A stretch of 53,303 nt of DNA from Bacillota bacterium (lineage in GTDB: Bacteria; Bacillota; JADQBR01). The stretch's first letter is position 1; each line of letters opens with the position of its first letter. Location of the stretch: the NCBI GenBank assembly GCA_016278515.1, contig JADQBR010000132.1, forward strand, positions 1 through 53,303. The letters are read 5' to 3'. Both the position numbers and the translations under genes were made by a program. Under the pieces are notes generated by a model. It worked only from the letters and a program-made list of their open reading frames with translations. It ran no database searches and was not told the DNA's origin. Shown here in pieces: positions 33,253 through 41,632 of the stretch.

Positions 33253-34314
33253 TTGGAAAAAACCATGATGAAAGGAAATGAGGCAATAGGTGAAGCTGCC
33301 CTGCGTGCCGGTTGTCGTTATTATTTTGGCTATCCCATTACTCCACAGAACGAATTGCTGGAACATATGGCAAATAATCTGCCAAAACATGACGGAGTGT
33401 TTTTACAGAGTGAAAGTGAATTGGCAGGTGCCAGTATGCTTTACGGCGTAGCCGCTACTGGGAAAAGGGTAATGACCTCGTCATCCAGTCCAGGCATCAG
33501 TTTGATGCAGGAGACAATTTCTTATCTGGCTTCTGCTGAGCTACCAGCGTTGATAGTGAATATTACTCGGGGCGGCCCAGGCTTAGGTAGAATCACTCCG
33601 GCCCAGTCTGACTATTTTCAGGCGGTAAAAGGTGGCGGTCATGGAGATTATAACTTGATAGTATTTGCCCCAGCTTCTGTACAGGAAATGATGGATTTAA
33701 CCATGTTGGCATTTGAATTGGGTGACAAGTATCGCACCCCCACAATGATTTTGGGAGATGGTATCATTGGTCAAATGATGGAAAGTGTTACCCTGGCGGA
33801 GCCGGTGGAAATTAAGCAGAAAAAACCATGGACAGTAGGTAGGAGAAAGGATAGAGATTACCGCAATTTAGTTATTTCTGCACCGTTTACTAATGAAGAA
33901 ATGGTGGAATTAAACGTACGGCTACAGGAGAAATACAGAGAGATAGAGGCGAACGAACAGCGTGTGGAATGCTATCGCATGGATGATGCAGAATTTGCAA
34001 TTGTAGCTTTTGGTATTGTATCACGATTATCTTTGGCCGCCGTGGACAGTATGCGCAACAAGGGTTATAGAGTAGGATTGATCCGGCCAATTACCTTATG
34101 GCCTTTCCCTGAAAAGGCCTTTGCATCTTATCCTCAGGTTAAAGGTTACCTAACAGTGGAAATGAATGAAGGACAAATGGTTGAAGATGTAAGACTAGCT
34201 GTTAACGGAGCTGTGCCGGTGCATTTTTATGGCCGTGGCGGAGGATTTACTCCTGCTCCAAAACAGATTGAGGAAAAAGTCGCAGGAATCATGGAAGGAG
34301 GAGACTTGGCATGA
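33253..34314 (+). CDS. korA: 2-oxoacid:ferredoxin oxidoreductase alpha subunit (Kor/Vor type)
   Basis: A 353-residue alpha subunit. The N-terminus has MMKGNEAIGEAALRAGCRYY and FGYPITPQNELLEHMA, the conserved YPITP substrate loop. It goes on with the pyrimidine-binding-type domain (SESELAGASMLYGVAATGKR) and a C-terminal transketolase-like domain (GYRVGLIRPITLWPFPEKAF). TTG 33253 follows GGGAGGG. Together with beta, gamma and ferredoxin subunits it decarboxylates a 2-oxo acid to an acyl-CoA, reducing ferredoxin. The four-subunit alpha-beta-gamma-delta form is used for 2-oxoglutarate and branched-chain 2-oxo acids. The substrate cannot be read. A decayed copy of its start lies at 36930-37025. 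Confidence 0.9.
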   Translation: MEKTMMKGNEAIGEAALRAGCRYYFGYPITPQNELLEHMANNLPKHDGVFLQSESELAGASMLYGVAATGKRVMTSSSSPGISLMQETISYLASAELPALIVNITRGGPGLGRITPAQSDYFQAVKGGGHGDYNLIVFAPASVQEMMDLTMLAFELGDKYRTPTMILGDGIIGQMMESVTLAEPVEIKQKKPWTVGRRKDRDYRNLVISAPFTNEEMVELNVRLQEKYREIEANEQRVECYRMDDAEFAIVAFGIVSRLSLAAVDSMRNKGYRVGLIRPITLWPFPEKAFASYPQVKGYLTVEMNEGQMVEDVRLAVNGAVPVHFYGRGGGFTPAPKQIEEKVAGIMEGGDLA

Positions 34315-35057
34315 AACAAGTTTTTGGTAAGCCCAAAAGTCTAACGGAAAACCCCTTTACGTATTGCCCAGGCTGTAGTCACGGAATTGGTCATCGACTG
34401 GTTGCGGAAACGTTGGATGAACTGGGTATAGTAGAAAATTGTGTTGCTGTATCTACAATTGGCTGTTCTGTACGCTGCTGGCGTAACTTTGATGTTGATG
34501 TGGTACAAGGAGCTCACGGTCGGGGCATGGCGGTAGCCACGGGACTAAAAAGAGCTCTTCCTGATGAAGTGATCTTTACCTACCAAGGAGACGGTGATTT
34601 AGCCGCTATCGGGATGGCTGAAACTATGCATGCGGCGGCTAGAGGTGAGGCTATCACAGTAGTATTTATAAATAACTCATTATTTGGTGCTACCGGTGGT
34701 CAATTGGCTCCCACAACCTTAGCCGGTCAATGGACCAGCACCTATCCTAATGGTAGGGACGTGGACTGGACGGGAGAACCGATACGGATGGCTGAGATAC
34801 TAGCATCATTGCCGAGTACGTCCTACATTGCACGGGAAGCGCTAACGAGCCCCAAGCGGATACTGCAGGCTAAGAAAGCGGTACGGAAAGCATTTGACGT
34901 TCAGATTAATCATAATGGATTTGGTTTAGTGGAACTGTTGGCTGCGTGTCCCATTAATTTGAAGCTGAAACCAGTGGATGCGGTGAAATGGGTGGAAGAT
35001 AAAATGATTCCCTATTATCCATTAGGTGAGATTAAGAATACAAAGGGGGTAGGCTAA
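34311..35057 (+). CDS. korB: 2-oxoacid:ferredoxin oxidoreductase beta subunit
   Basis: A 248-residue TPP-binding subunit. N-terminal YCPGCSHGIGHRLVAE, then the thiamine-pyrophosphate/Mg motif YQGDGDLAAIGMAETMHAAA and NNSLFGATGGQLAPTT. The four-base overlap with korA shows translational coupling. It carries the active-site TPP. Relative to the second system at 38523 it is shorter and has CPGC rather than CSGC. Confidence 0.92.
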   Translation: MKQVFGKPKSLTENPFTYCPGCSHGIGHRLVAETLDELGIVENCVAVSTIGCSVRCWRNFDVDVVQGAHGRGMAVATGLKRALPDEVIFTYQGDGDLAAIGMAETMHAAARGEAITVVFINNSLFGATGGQLAPTTLAGQWTSTYPNGRDVDWTGEPIRMAEILASLPSTSYIAREALTSPKRILQAKKAVRKAFDVQINHNGFGLVELLAACPINLKLKPVDAVKWVEDKMIPYYPLGEIKNTKGVG

Positions 35058-35630
35058 ATGCTACGAGAATATAATATTGCCGGTTTTGGTGGTCAAGGAA
35101 TACTATATTTAGGTCAGGTGTTGGCCTATGCCGGATTGCTATCAGGAAAGCAAACAACTTGGATACCCTCTTACGGCCCGGAAATGCGTGGTGGTACGGC
35201 GAATTGCATGGTGGTTATTTCCGATGATAAAGTACGTTCCCCATTGGTTTATAATCCCAATGTAGCACTGATCTTCAACAAACCCTCTCTGGAAAAATTC
35301 GGCGCGGATATTATGCCAAATGGTAAGGCACTGCTATTGTCCGACCTAATAGACGGTGAACTGGACAGAGATGATATAGAAATTTTTAAAATTCCTGCTA
35401 AGACTATAGCAGAAGAAATGGGCAGCGCTATGTCGGCAAATATGGTAATGCTAGGGGCACTTTTAACAATTGATCCTGTTTTTGACTACTCTCAGATTGA
35501 GGCTGCTGTGAAAAAGGTGACCCCTTCTCATCGACAGCACTTGATAGAAATCAACCTGAATGCGGTTAAAAAGGGAATCGAATATGCGGAACAAATGATC
35601 AATGGTGGATACAAGGAACAGGAGGGTTAA
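35058..35630 (+). CDS. korC: 2-oxoacid:ferredoxin oxidoreductase gamma subunit
   Basis: A 190-residue CoA-binding gamma subunit: YNIAGFGGQGILYLGQVLAY at the start, then SYGPEMRGGTANCMVVISDD, both conserved in pyruvate/ketoisovalerate oxidoreductase gamma chains. ATG follows the korB stop immediately. It is expected to close over the CoA substrate. The ferredoxin-like subunit follows two bases later. Confidence 0.9.
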   Translation: MLREYNIAGFGGQGILYLGQVLAYAGLLSGKQTTWIPSYGPEMRGGTANCMVVISDDKVRSPLVYNPNVALIFNKPSLEKFGADIMPNGKALLLSDLIDGELDRDDIEIFKIPAKTIAEEMGSAMSANMVMLGALLTIDPVFDYSQIEAAVKKVTPSHRQHLIEINLNAVKKGIEYAEQMINGGYKEQEG

Positions 35631-35632
35631 AA

Positions 35633-35836
35633 GTGGCTTTAATAAAAATCGAAGAAGATCTATGCAAAGGTTGTGGACTTTGTGTAACTGTCTGTGCAAG
35701 AGAGGCCATCGCAATGGGTGAAAAAATTAACAATAAAGGCTTTAATATTGTGGAATTAGTTGATCCAGAAGAATGTAATGGCTGTACTCTTTGTGCTGTG
35801 ATGTGTCCGGATATTGTGATAAGTGTTTACAAATAG
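35633..35836 (+). CDS. korD: 4Fe-4S ferredoxin (delta) subunit of the 2-oxoacid oxidoreductase
   Basis: A 67-residue 2x[4Fe-4S] ferredoxin with CKGCGLCVTVC and CNGCTLCAVMCP motifs. GTG 35633 has CAGGAGGG upstream. It carries electrons from the TPP/FeS core to free ferredoxin. In this operon it comes last, while in the second system (37114) it comes first. Confidence 0.9.
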   Translation: MALIKIEEDLCKGCGLCVTVCAREAIAMGEKINNKGFNIVELVDPEECNGCTLCAVMCPDIVISVYK

Positions 35837-35882
35837 GAATACGGTAGAACCGCTACTTCATTAGAGGAAGGAGGTTAGTTCA

Positions 35883-36218
35883 ATGTTTATTTCACATGTT
35901 ATAGATATTGAGGGCAAAGCAATTGGTGAAAACGGATTTAAACAAGCGTTAATCGGTCCAAAGCAGGGTTGGGAAGGTTATGTGATGCGGCTTATCACAA
36001 GGAGGAATAAAACATCTTCCCCCCTTCATACTCACCCTTGGCCACACATTAATTACTTTATCAGTGGAGAAGGAATTTTAGTAATGGATAAGAAAGAATA
36101 TCCTGTTGAGTCTGGCCCAGTTGCTTATGTGCCGGAAAACATGGAACACCAGTTCAGGAGTTTGACAGAAGAAGATTTCACCTTTATCTGTATTGTTTCA
36201 GAGCAAGGCGATAAATAG
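35883..36218 (+). CDS. Small cupin-domain protein
   Basis: A 111-residue single-domain cupin. The first cupin motif is HTHPWPHINYFISGEG with metal-binding histidines and glutamate-type spacing; the second motif is GPVAYVPENMEHQFRS with the final histidine. ATG 35883 follows GGAAGGAGG. It may bind a metal and a small acid, as an enzyme or sensor. It ends the korABCD operon; no specific function can be given. Confidence 0.78.
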   Translation: MFISHVIDIEGKAIGENGFKQALIGPKQGWEGYVMRLITRRNKTSSPLHTHPWPHINYFISGEGILVMDKKEYPVESGPVAYVPENMEHQFRSLTEEDFTFICIVSEQGDK

Positions 36219-36637
36219 AAGAATAACCTATCTAAATCGAAATTAAAAGAAAGTAGTGCTGCGAAGAACCATACTCAAAACATCTCCGGAAACTATGGAT
36301 GAGGTACAATCGCTTTGACATACATAAGCGTCTACAAGAAAAGGATTGAGGACCTAAGAAGAAATTGTACTTTAAAAAGCAAAAATATGCAGGAGTTATC
36401 TATGTATATTCATGGAGACTCAAGCATTTTTGCTCGGGGAGCTTGAGTGTTAAGAAAGTAAATATTTGTGTTAGCGAAATGAACACAGCGTCCGTAGCTT
36501 GCTGCTCCAGGAGCTGTGTTTTCGTACGCCATCCGGAAGTGCAAATTTCTGACGAGCATAAAGTGTAACTAGGTTTCCCGTGCTGTTGAAGATTTGGTGT
36601 AAGCTAATTTATAAAATCTTTACAGTAATTTTATTAT
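36219..36637 (+). promoter_or_regulatory. Intergenic region with two hairpin dyads upstream of a sigma-54 promoter
   Basis: No gene is convincing. Two dyads are seen: ACTCAAGC (36418-36425) with GCTTGAGT (36441-36448), and AACACAGC (36482-36489) with GCTGTGTT (36513-36520). The second begins with GTTAGCGAAATGAACA (36470-36485), which matches the half-site GTTAACAAAGTGAACA upstream of the promoter at 45949 at 13 of 16 positions. I infer an upstream activator site. Confidence 0.5.
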
Positions 36638-36653
36638 TGGCACGAGGTTTGCG
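36638..36653 (+). promoter_or_regulatory. Sigma-54 promoter for the second 2-oxoacid oxidoreductase operon
   Basis: TGGCACGAGGTTTGCG fits the TGGCAC-N5-TTGC consensus fully. GG is at 36639-36640 and GC at 36651-36652. Transcription should start near 36664, giving a leader of about 450 bases that contains the gene debris described at 36718-37060. Confidence 0.85.
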
Positions 36654-36717
36654 AAGTTGTTTTACTAAGTTTAGGCCAATTAAACAAAATCAACTAAATT
36701 ACTGAAAAAAGGAGGGA

Positions 36718-37060
36718 ATTTCATAATAAAAAAGAAGAACCATACCAATGATTTAAAAATTCCTCAAACAAAAATTGGATTAAACTATGAGGCCAAAGTT
36801 TTACTCCTCGTCATATAAATGGTATGGATGAATATATCTAAGAAATAAGTTTCAGAAAATTATAAAAGTGGCATGTTCCAGTAGGCCAATAATGGCATAC
36901 TGCTAGCCGCATCTAAAGGAGGCAAAATCACTGAAAAAAACTATTGATGAAGGGAAATGAAGCCTTAGGGGAACAGCAATACGGTCAGGATGCCGTTATT
37001 ACTTTGGTTATCTTATTACATTGCAAACCGAAACCCTATTTTGTGCTCTAAGCAAAAACT
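36718..37060 (+). pseudogene. Gene debris: korA start remnant and GntR tail remnant
   Basis: From 36930 to about 37018 the DNA follows the first 90 bases of korA at 33253 with indels (AAAAAACTATTGATGAAGG, GGAAATGAAGCC, CCGTTATTACTTTGG). Then TTGCAAACCGAAACCC and TTTTGTGCT at 37021-37042 match the last codons of the GntR gene (4378-4407). An earlier part (36718-36900) has broken frames I cannot identify. The stretch lies in the transcribed leader of the following operon. Confidence 0.7.
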
Positions 37061-37113
37061 CACACTAAAAGTACGGAGAATGCTGCTCCGTTAGCATGGA
37101 GGAGGAATAAATA

Positions 37114-37338
37114 TTGGTAATGCAAGCAAGGAAAGAAGAGGTTGAAGATACTCAGTGGGAAATTGTTCAGGTTGATAATAAGCTCTGTAAGGGATGCGGT
37201 ATTTGCGTACATTACTGTCCTAAAGAAGTTCTTGCCCTCAAAGAGGGAAAGGCTCAAGTTGTTGCTCCGGAAAAATGCAATGCTTGCGGACTTTGTGTAT
37301 TGCGCTGTCCGGACTTTGCCGTAAAACTACAAGATTAA
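37114..37338 (+). CDS. korD: 4Fe-4S ferredoxin (delta) subunit of the second 2-oxoacid oxidoreductase
   Basis: A 74-residue 2x[4Fe-4S] ferredoxin with CKGCGICVHYCPKEVL and CNACGLCVLRCPDFAV. TTG 37114 has GGAGGAGG about 8 bases upstream; ATG 37120 is an alternative. It is the first gene of the operon ferredoxin-alpha-beta-gamma. It is longer at the N-terminus than the equivalent at 35633. Confidence 0.9.
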   Translation: MVMQARKEEVEDTQWEIVQVDNKLCKGCGICVHYCPKEVLALKEGKAQVVAPEKCNACGLCVLRCPDFAVKLQD

Positions 37339-37377
37339 TAGAATTGCGACGGATTGTTGAAGGGAGTTGACACATAG

Positions 37378-38526
37378 ATGAAAAGAAACGATTCAATAAG
37401 AGTTTGGACAGGAAATGACGCCTGCGCAGAGGGAGCCATCGCGGCAGGAGTTAACTTTTTTGCAGGTTATCCCATTACACCTGCCAGTGAAATATCTGAA
37501 GTACTTGCCCGGCGTTTGCCGGAAGAAGGCCGTACCTTTGTACAAATGGAAGACGAAATTGCCAGTCTAAGTAGTGTCGTCGGTGCTTCTTTTACCGGGA
37601 TGAAAGCTATGACCGCCACCAGCGGCCCAGGCTTTTCCCTGATGCAGGAAAACCTTGGATTTGCCATTGAAGCAGAGATACCCTGTGTAATAGTCGATGT
37701 GCAGCGGGTGGGACCCGCATCGGGAGTGGCTACTCATCCCTCCCAAGGAGACATTATGCAGGCTCGTTGGGGAACTCATGGGGACCATCCCATTATTGCA
37801 TTAGCCCCTTACTCAGTACGAGAAACTTACGACCTTACCATAAGAGCGGTAAATCTTGCAGAAAAATATCGTTCGCCGGTACTATTGTTATCTGATGCAG
37901 TAATTGGCCACATGAGTGAAAACATGGTAGTGCCCGCTTCAGATGAGATAGAAATAATTAATAGAACCAAACCCAAAGTATCGCCTGAGGAGTATAAGCC
38001 TTACCTTGCAGTAGGAGGAGAAGTCCCCCCTATGGCAAGCTATGGTGACGGATATATCTGGCATACTACCGGAATTATTCATGACGAAACAGGTTTTCCC
38101 TGTACGAGTAACCCTAACATGATAGATTTCCAGGTGCGTCGTTTGCACGATAAAATTGCATTCAATAGGGATGATATTGTAACTGTAGATATGCGGCAGA
38201 TGGATGACGCGGAAATAGCCGTTGTCGCCATGGGTTCAGTAGCACGATCCGCTGTCAAAGCCGTCAAAATGGCCCGCGATAGAGGCATTAAAGCCGGTCT
38301 AATTAGGTTGGTTACCATTTGGCCGTTTCCTGATGAAGAAATCATTCAGTATACGTCTCAGCTGAAAGCATTTGTTGTACCGGAATTAAATTTGGGACAA
38401 ATTCAAGGTCAGCTGCGCCAAACAGTCGAAGGGCGAACTAAAATAGTCGGGGTAAACAGAATCGATTCAAAATTAATCACCCCTGAGCAAATCCTAGAGT
38501 CCATTCAAAACGAGGTGAAGGCATGA
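37378..38526 (+). CDS. korA: 2-oxoacid:ferredoxin oxidoreductase alpha subunit (second system)
   Basis: A 382-residue alpha subunit with AEGAIAAGVNFFAGYPITPA and SEISEVLARRLPEEG, MEDEIASLSSVVGASFTGMK, GVATHPSQGDIMQARWGTHG, and the C-terminal RGIKAGLIRLVTIWPFPDEE. This is close to the 2-oxoglutarate:acceptor oxidoreductase KorA pattern (FVQMEDE). It is about 30 residues longer than the alpha chain at 33253 because of an inserted loop near residues 200-240. ATG 37378 follows GAAGGGAG. It overlaps the beta gene by four bases. Confidence 0.9.
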   Translation: MKRNDSIRVWTGNDACAEGAIAAGVNFFAGYPITPASEISEVLARRLPEEGRTFVQMEDEIASLSSVVGASFTGMKAMTATSGPGFSLMQENLGFAIEAEIPCVIVDVQRVGPASGVATHPSQGDIMQARWGTHGDHPIIALAPYSVRETYDLTIRAVNLAEKYRSPVLLLSDAVIGHMSENMVVPASDEIEIINRTKPKVSPEEYKPYLAVGGEVPPMASYGDGYIWHTTGIIHDETGFPCTSNPNMIDFQVRRLHDKIAFNRDDIVTVDMRQMDDAEIAVVAMGSVARSAVKAVKMARDRGIKAGLIRLVTIWPFPDEEIIQYTSQLKAFVVPELNLGQIQGQLRQTVEGRTKIVGVNRIDSKLITPEQILESIQNEVKA

Positions 38527-39356
38527 GTGCAGCTAAAATTCCGGACATCAGCAAATATTTAACCCGCCTTCCACATATTTGGTGCAGTGGCTGCGGCAAC
38601 GGTATTGTGGTGGGAGCGATGTTGAGAAGCTTAGAAAAACTAAACCTTGAACAATCCCAAGTAGCCGTAGTATCAGGTATTGGCTGTTCCGGCAGAGCGG
38701 GAACATACCTTAATTTATGCGGTTTTCAGCCTACTCACGGGAGAGCACTAGCCTTTGCCACAGGAGTAAAACTCGGGAACCCAAAGCTTCATGTAATTGT
38801 GCTTGCAGGTGACGGAGATACCCTGTCAATTGGCGGTAATCACTTTATCCATGCATGCCGTCGAAATATAGACGTTACCCTAGTATTGTTCAACAACTCG
38901 TCCTACGGTATGACAGGCGGTCAGCATGCACCTACTACACCTGAGGGCTATAAAACCACAACTACCCCATATGGGAACATCGATGGTAATTTTGATGCAG
39001 TTGATCTGGCGAAATCCAGTGGTGCAACTTATATTGCCAGAAGTACCATTTACCACGCTAGTCAGTTGTCCGACCTAATTGCCAAAGGCATTAGTCACAA
39101 AGGATTTTCGGTCATTGAAGCAATGACTATCTGCCCAACTCAGTATGGACGTATGAACAAGTTGGGGGGAGCCGTTGAAATGATGGAAACCCTGCGAAAA
39201 GATGCCGTGTCGGCAAAAAAAGCTGCTGGTATGGATACTGATGCGCTCAAAGAAAAATTACTTACGGGTGAGCTTTATGTAAAAGAAGGCGCGACGGAAT
39301 ACACTGAAGCAGTTCAGAATGTTATCGCTAAAGCTCAAAAGAGGAGGGCACAGTGA
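38523..39356 (+). CDS. korB: 2-oxoacid:ferredoxin oxidoreductase beta subunit (second system)
   Basis: A 277-residue TPP-binding subunit with IWCSGCGNGIVVGAMLRSLE, GIGCSGRAGTYL, the TPP motif LAGDGDTLSIGGNHFIHACR and NNSSYGMTGGQHAPTTPEG. It resembles 2-oxoglutarate oxidoreductase beta chains. It is translationally coupled to alpha (ATGA overlap) and to gamma. Confidence 0.92.
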   Translation: MSAAKIPDISKYLTRLPHIWCSGCGNGIVVGAMLRSLEKLNLEQSQVAVVSGIGCSGRAGTYLNLCGFQPTHGRALAFATGVKLGNPKLHVIVLAGDGDTLSIGGNHFIHACRRNIDVTLVLFNNSSYGMTGGQHAPTTPEGYKTTTTPYGNIDGNFDAVDLAKSSGATYIARSTIYHASQLSDLIAKGISHKGFSVIEAMTICPTQYGRMNKLGGAVEMMETLRKDAVSAKKAAGMDTDALKEKLLTGELYVKEGATEYTEAVQNVIAKAQKRRAQ

Positions 39357-39916
39357 TGAGAGAATATTACGAGTTTCGTTTCAGTGGTTCCGGTGGTCAA
39401 GGGATTATGCTGATGGGTCAGATTCTCTCAGAAGCAGCCGGTGCCTATGAGATGAAAAATGTGGTTCAAACACGCTCCTACGGCCCGGAAGCCAGAGGTG
39501 GCGCATGCAGGTCGGAAGTAATAATATCTCAGGATCCCATCGATTACCTGGAAGTTAGTAAACCCAACTTTCTATTGGCCTTAAACCAGGAGGCCTTCGA
39601 TAAATACCTTTGGGATCTTCAGGAAAATGGAACGGTAGTCATTGATCCGGATTTGGTAACAGTTGACCCGGAGCGGGTAAAAGGTTTTAACGTGTTTCCT
39701 GTACCTGTTACTGCTATTGCTAAAAATCAAGTAGGTATGCCCGTTACTGCCAACGTAGTGGCACTGGGAGTAATGTGTTCCGTAACGGGAGTGGTAAGTC
39801 GCAAGGCATTAGAATCAGCCGTGTTAGCTGCTGCACCTAATGGTACCGAAAAAACAAATCTGAAAGCATTGGCCGAAGGGTATAAAGCCGCTTCAGGTTT
39901 TAATTTAGATCAGTAG
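39356..39916 (+). CDS. korC: 2-oxoacid:ferredoxin oxidoreductase gamma subunit (second system)
   Basis: A 186-residue gamma subunit: FRFSGSGGQGIMLMGQILSE and TRSYGPEARGGACRSEVIIS. ATG 39356 is preferred over GTG 39353 because GAGGAGGG lies 7 bases before it. The stop TAG at 39914-39916 sits in a 17-base stretch (39908-39924) identical to the end of the GntR gene (4411-4427). Confidence 0.9.
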   Translation: MREYYEFRFSGSGGQGIMLMGQILSEAAGAYEMKNVVQTRSYGPEARGGACRSEVIISQDPIDYLEVSKPNFLLALNQEAFDKYLWDLQENGTVVIDPDLVTVDPERVKGFNVFPVPVTAIAKNQVGMPVTANVVALGVMCSVTGVVSRKALESAVLAAAPNGTEKTNLKALAEGYKAASGFNLDQ

Positions 39917-40031
39917 ATTGCGTTTAGAGTGCATATTCGAAAGGCGCTTATGCAAGAAGCAAGAAGTCCAGACAGGATTCAAGCAGTGTTAAATGGTTAG
40001 AAACTAGAAAGTAAAAACAGGGAGGGTAACA

Positions 40032-41228
40032 ATGGCTAATCAACAGCTGCCTTTGGCAGGTTTGAAGGTCATCGATATTGCGACAATGATGGCTGCCCCG
40101 TGGGCAGCAACCTACTTAGGTGATTATGGTGCCGACTTAATTAAGATCGAACATCCGATTAAGGGGGACGCAGTCAGGAATTTCGGTGAAGAAAAGAACG
40201 GCAAGGGAGTATTTTGGAAAAGTCTTTCACGGAATAAAAAGTGTATTACCCTTAATCTCAAGGAAGAGAAGGGAAAAGAAATATTTTTTAAACTGATTAA
40301 AGATGCAGACGTATTAATAGAGAACTTTCGCCCCGGTACTATGGAAAAATGGGGCGTTGGCTGGGAGGAACTGGAGAAGATCAATCCCAAGCTGATTATG
40401 CTTCGCTGTTCTGGTTTCGGCCAGGACGGGCCATATGCAAAACGTGGTGGTTTCGGTACGGTGGCAGAAGGCATAAGCGGCTTTGCTTCCATTAACGGCT
40501 ATCCCGACAGCCCGCCGACCTTACCGCCTGTTGCTTTGGCGGACGGCGTTACAGGTGTCTTTGCAGCATTGGCAATTATGATTGCAGTTCATGAAAGAGC
40601 CGGCAGCGGCAAAGGGCAGTCTATTGACATCTGTCTCTATGAACCGCTGATGCGTATGTTGGAATGCAACATCATGGAATACAGTACCCTAAAGAAAATA
40701 CCTAGCCGGATTGGAAACCGGATAAACTCTGCTGCGCCGAGAAATGTCTATCAAGCCGGTGATGGCAGGTGGGTAGCACTTTCCGGTAGCGCTCAACCTA
40801 TAGCGGAGAACGTCTTTAAGGCTATTGGCAAGCCCGAATTAATTGATGATCCAAGATTTAAAGACAATCCCAGCCGGGTTAAGAATGTGGATGAACTGGA
40901 TGATATTATCGGAGAGTGGATAGCTCAGCGTACCTTCAAGGAAGCAGTAGATATACTACTGGCGGCAGGAGCAGTAGCAGGACCGGTTTATGAGGTTGAT
41001 CAGATGTTTACTGACCCTCATCTAAATCACCGGCAGTCATTGATAGAAGTCGAAGATGAAGACTTGGGTAAAATCCAGATGCCGGGCATGTTTGCCAAAT
41101 TATCTCGTACCCCAGGATCCGTTAGATTTACCGGCCCGGACAAAGGTGCGCATAACAAAGAAATATACAAGGGTTTAGGCTTTACAGAAGAAGAGATTGA
41201 ACAGTTGGCCGAAGCCGGAGTCATCTAG
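40032..41228 (+). CDS. Class III CoA-transferase (CaiB/BaiF family)
   Basis: A 398-residue family III CoA-transferase. N-terminal PLAGLKVIDIATMMAAPWAA, then YGADLIKIEHPIKGD, the LNLKEEKGKEIFFKLIKDAD block, ENFRPGTMEKWG and LIMLRCSGFGQDGPYAKRGG. The active-site aspartate region follows about 30 residues later, near PPVALADGVTGVFAA. ATG 40032 follows GGGAGGG. It moves CoA between two carboxylic acids, for example to or from the acid imported or produced here. A decayed partial copy lies at 19995. Confidence 0.9.
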   Translation: MANQQLPLAGLKVIDIATMMAAPWAATYLGDYGADLIKIEHPIKGDAVRNFGEEKNGKGVFWKSLSRNKKCITLNLKEEKGKEIFFKLIKDADVLIENFRPGTMEKWGVGWEELEKINPKLIMLRCSGFGQDGPYAKRGGFGTVAEGISGFASINGYPDSPPTLPPVALADGVTGVFAALAIMIAVHERAGSGKGQSIDICLYEPLMRMLECNIMEYSTLKKIPSRIGNRINSAAPRNVYQAGDGRWVALSGSAQPIAENVFKAIGKPELIDDPRFKDNPSRVKNVDELDDIIGEWIAQRTFKEAVDILLAAGAVAGPVYEVDQMFTDPHLNHRQSLIEVEDEDLGKIQMPGMFAKLSRTPGSVRFTGPDKGAHNKEIYKGLGFTEEEIEQLAEAGVI

Positions 41229-41253
41229 GCCTTCGGTTCATGGGAGGAATTGG

Positions 41254-41367
41254 GGTTGGGATAAAAATGGCGTTCCCACCGCAAATAAACTTAATCAGTT
41301 GGGGCTGGGTTATTTAGTGGATAGGCTGTCCGAGAGTGAAGTTGCCGTCAGTAAAGATAACGCATAA
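41254..41367 (+). pseudogene. C-terminal remnant of an aldehyde:ferredoxin oxidoreductase
   Basis: The frame ending at TAA 41365-41367 reads GWDKNGVPTANKLNQLGLG and then YLVDRLSESEVAV. This is the characteristic AOR tail (RGWDxxGVPTxEKLxxLGL). No AOR domain precedes it, since the CoA-transferase stop is only 26 bases upstream. It is followed 28 bases later by a MoaD-like gene, an arrangement common for AOR operons. It is a remnant of a deleted AOR gene. Confidence 0.75.
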
Positions 41368-41395
41368 AGAACATCAGTTAGATCGGAGGTTAATG

Positions 41396-41632
41396 ATGAA
41401 AATTAATCTCGTAATTTGGGGAAGTTTGAAGGAATTATTGCCTCATCTGCAGAAAGAATACACAGATTACCAAGTTTTAGAAGGAACTTCCATTGAAAAC
41501 ATAACGAAACAGCTGGAAATTCCCGACGGCCTAGTACTAAACGCATCTGTTGATGGAGTACTGCAGGATTTAGATTATATTCCTTTTGACGGGCAGCGGG
41601 TGGTATTGCTTTCGCCCATCGCCGGAGGATAA
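41396..41632 (+). CDS. MoaD/ThiS-family sulfur-carrier protein
   Basis: A 78-residue beta-grasp protein ending in PIAGG, the di-glycine tail needed for adenylation and thiocarboxylation. GGAGGT at 41385-41390 supports ATG 41396 (ATG 41393 is next door). MoaD-type proteins donate sulfur to molybdopterin/tungstopterin. The AOR remnant just upstream suggests it once served tungsten cofactor synthesis for that AOR, and could serve the intact AOR at 7534 today. ThiS is the alternative but no thiamine genes are nearby. Confidence 0.8.
   Translation: MKINLVIWGSLKELLPHLQKEYTDYQVLEGTSIENITKQLEIPDGLVLNASVDGVLQDLDYIPFDGQRVVLLSPIAGG

Noticed and set aside
36365-36568. 67-residue plus-strand open frame
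   Set aside because: No ribosome site at its start, cysteine- and serine-rich composition without a family look, and it covers the dyads upstream of a sigma-54 promoter.
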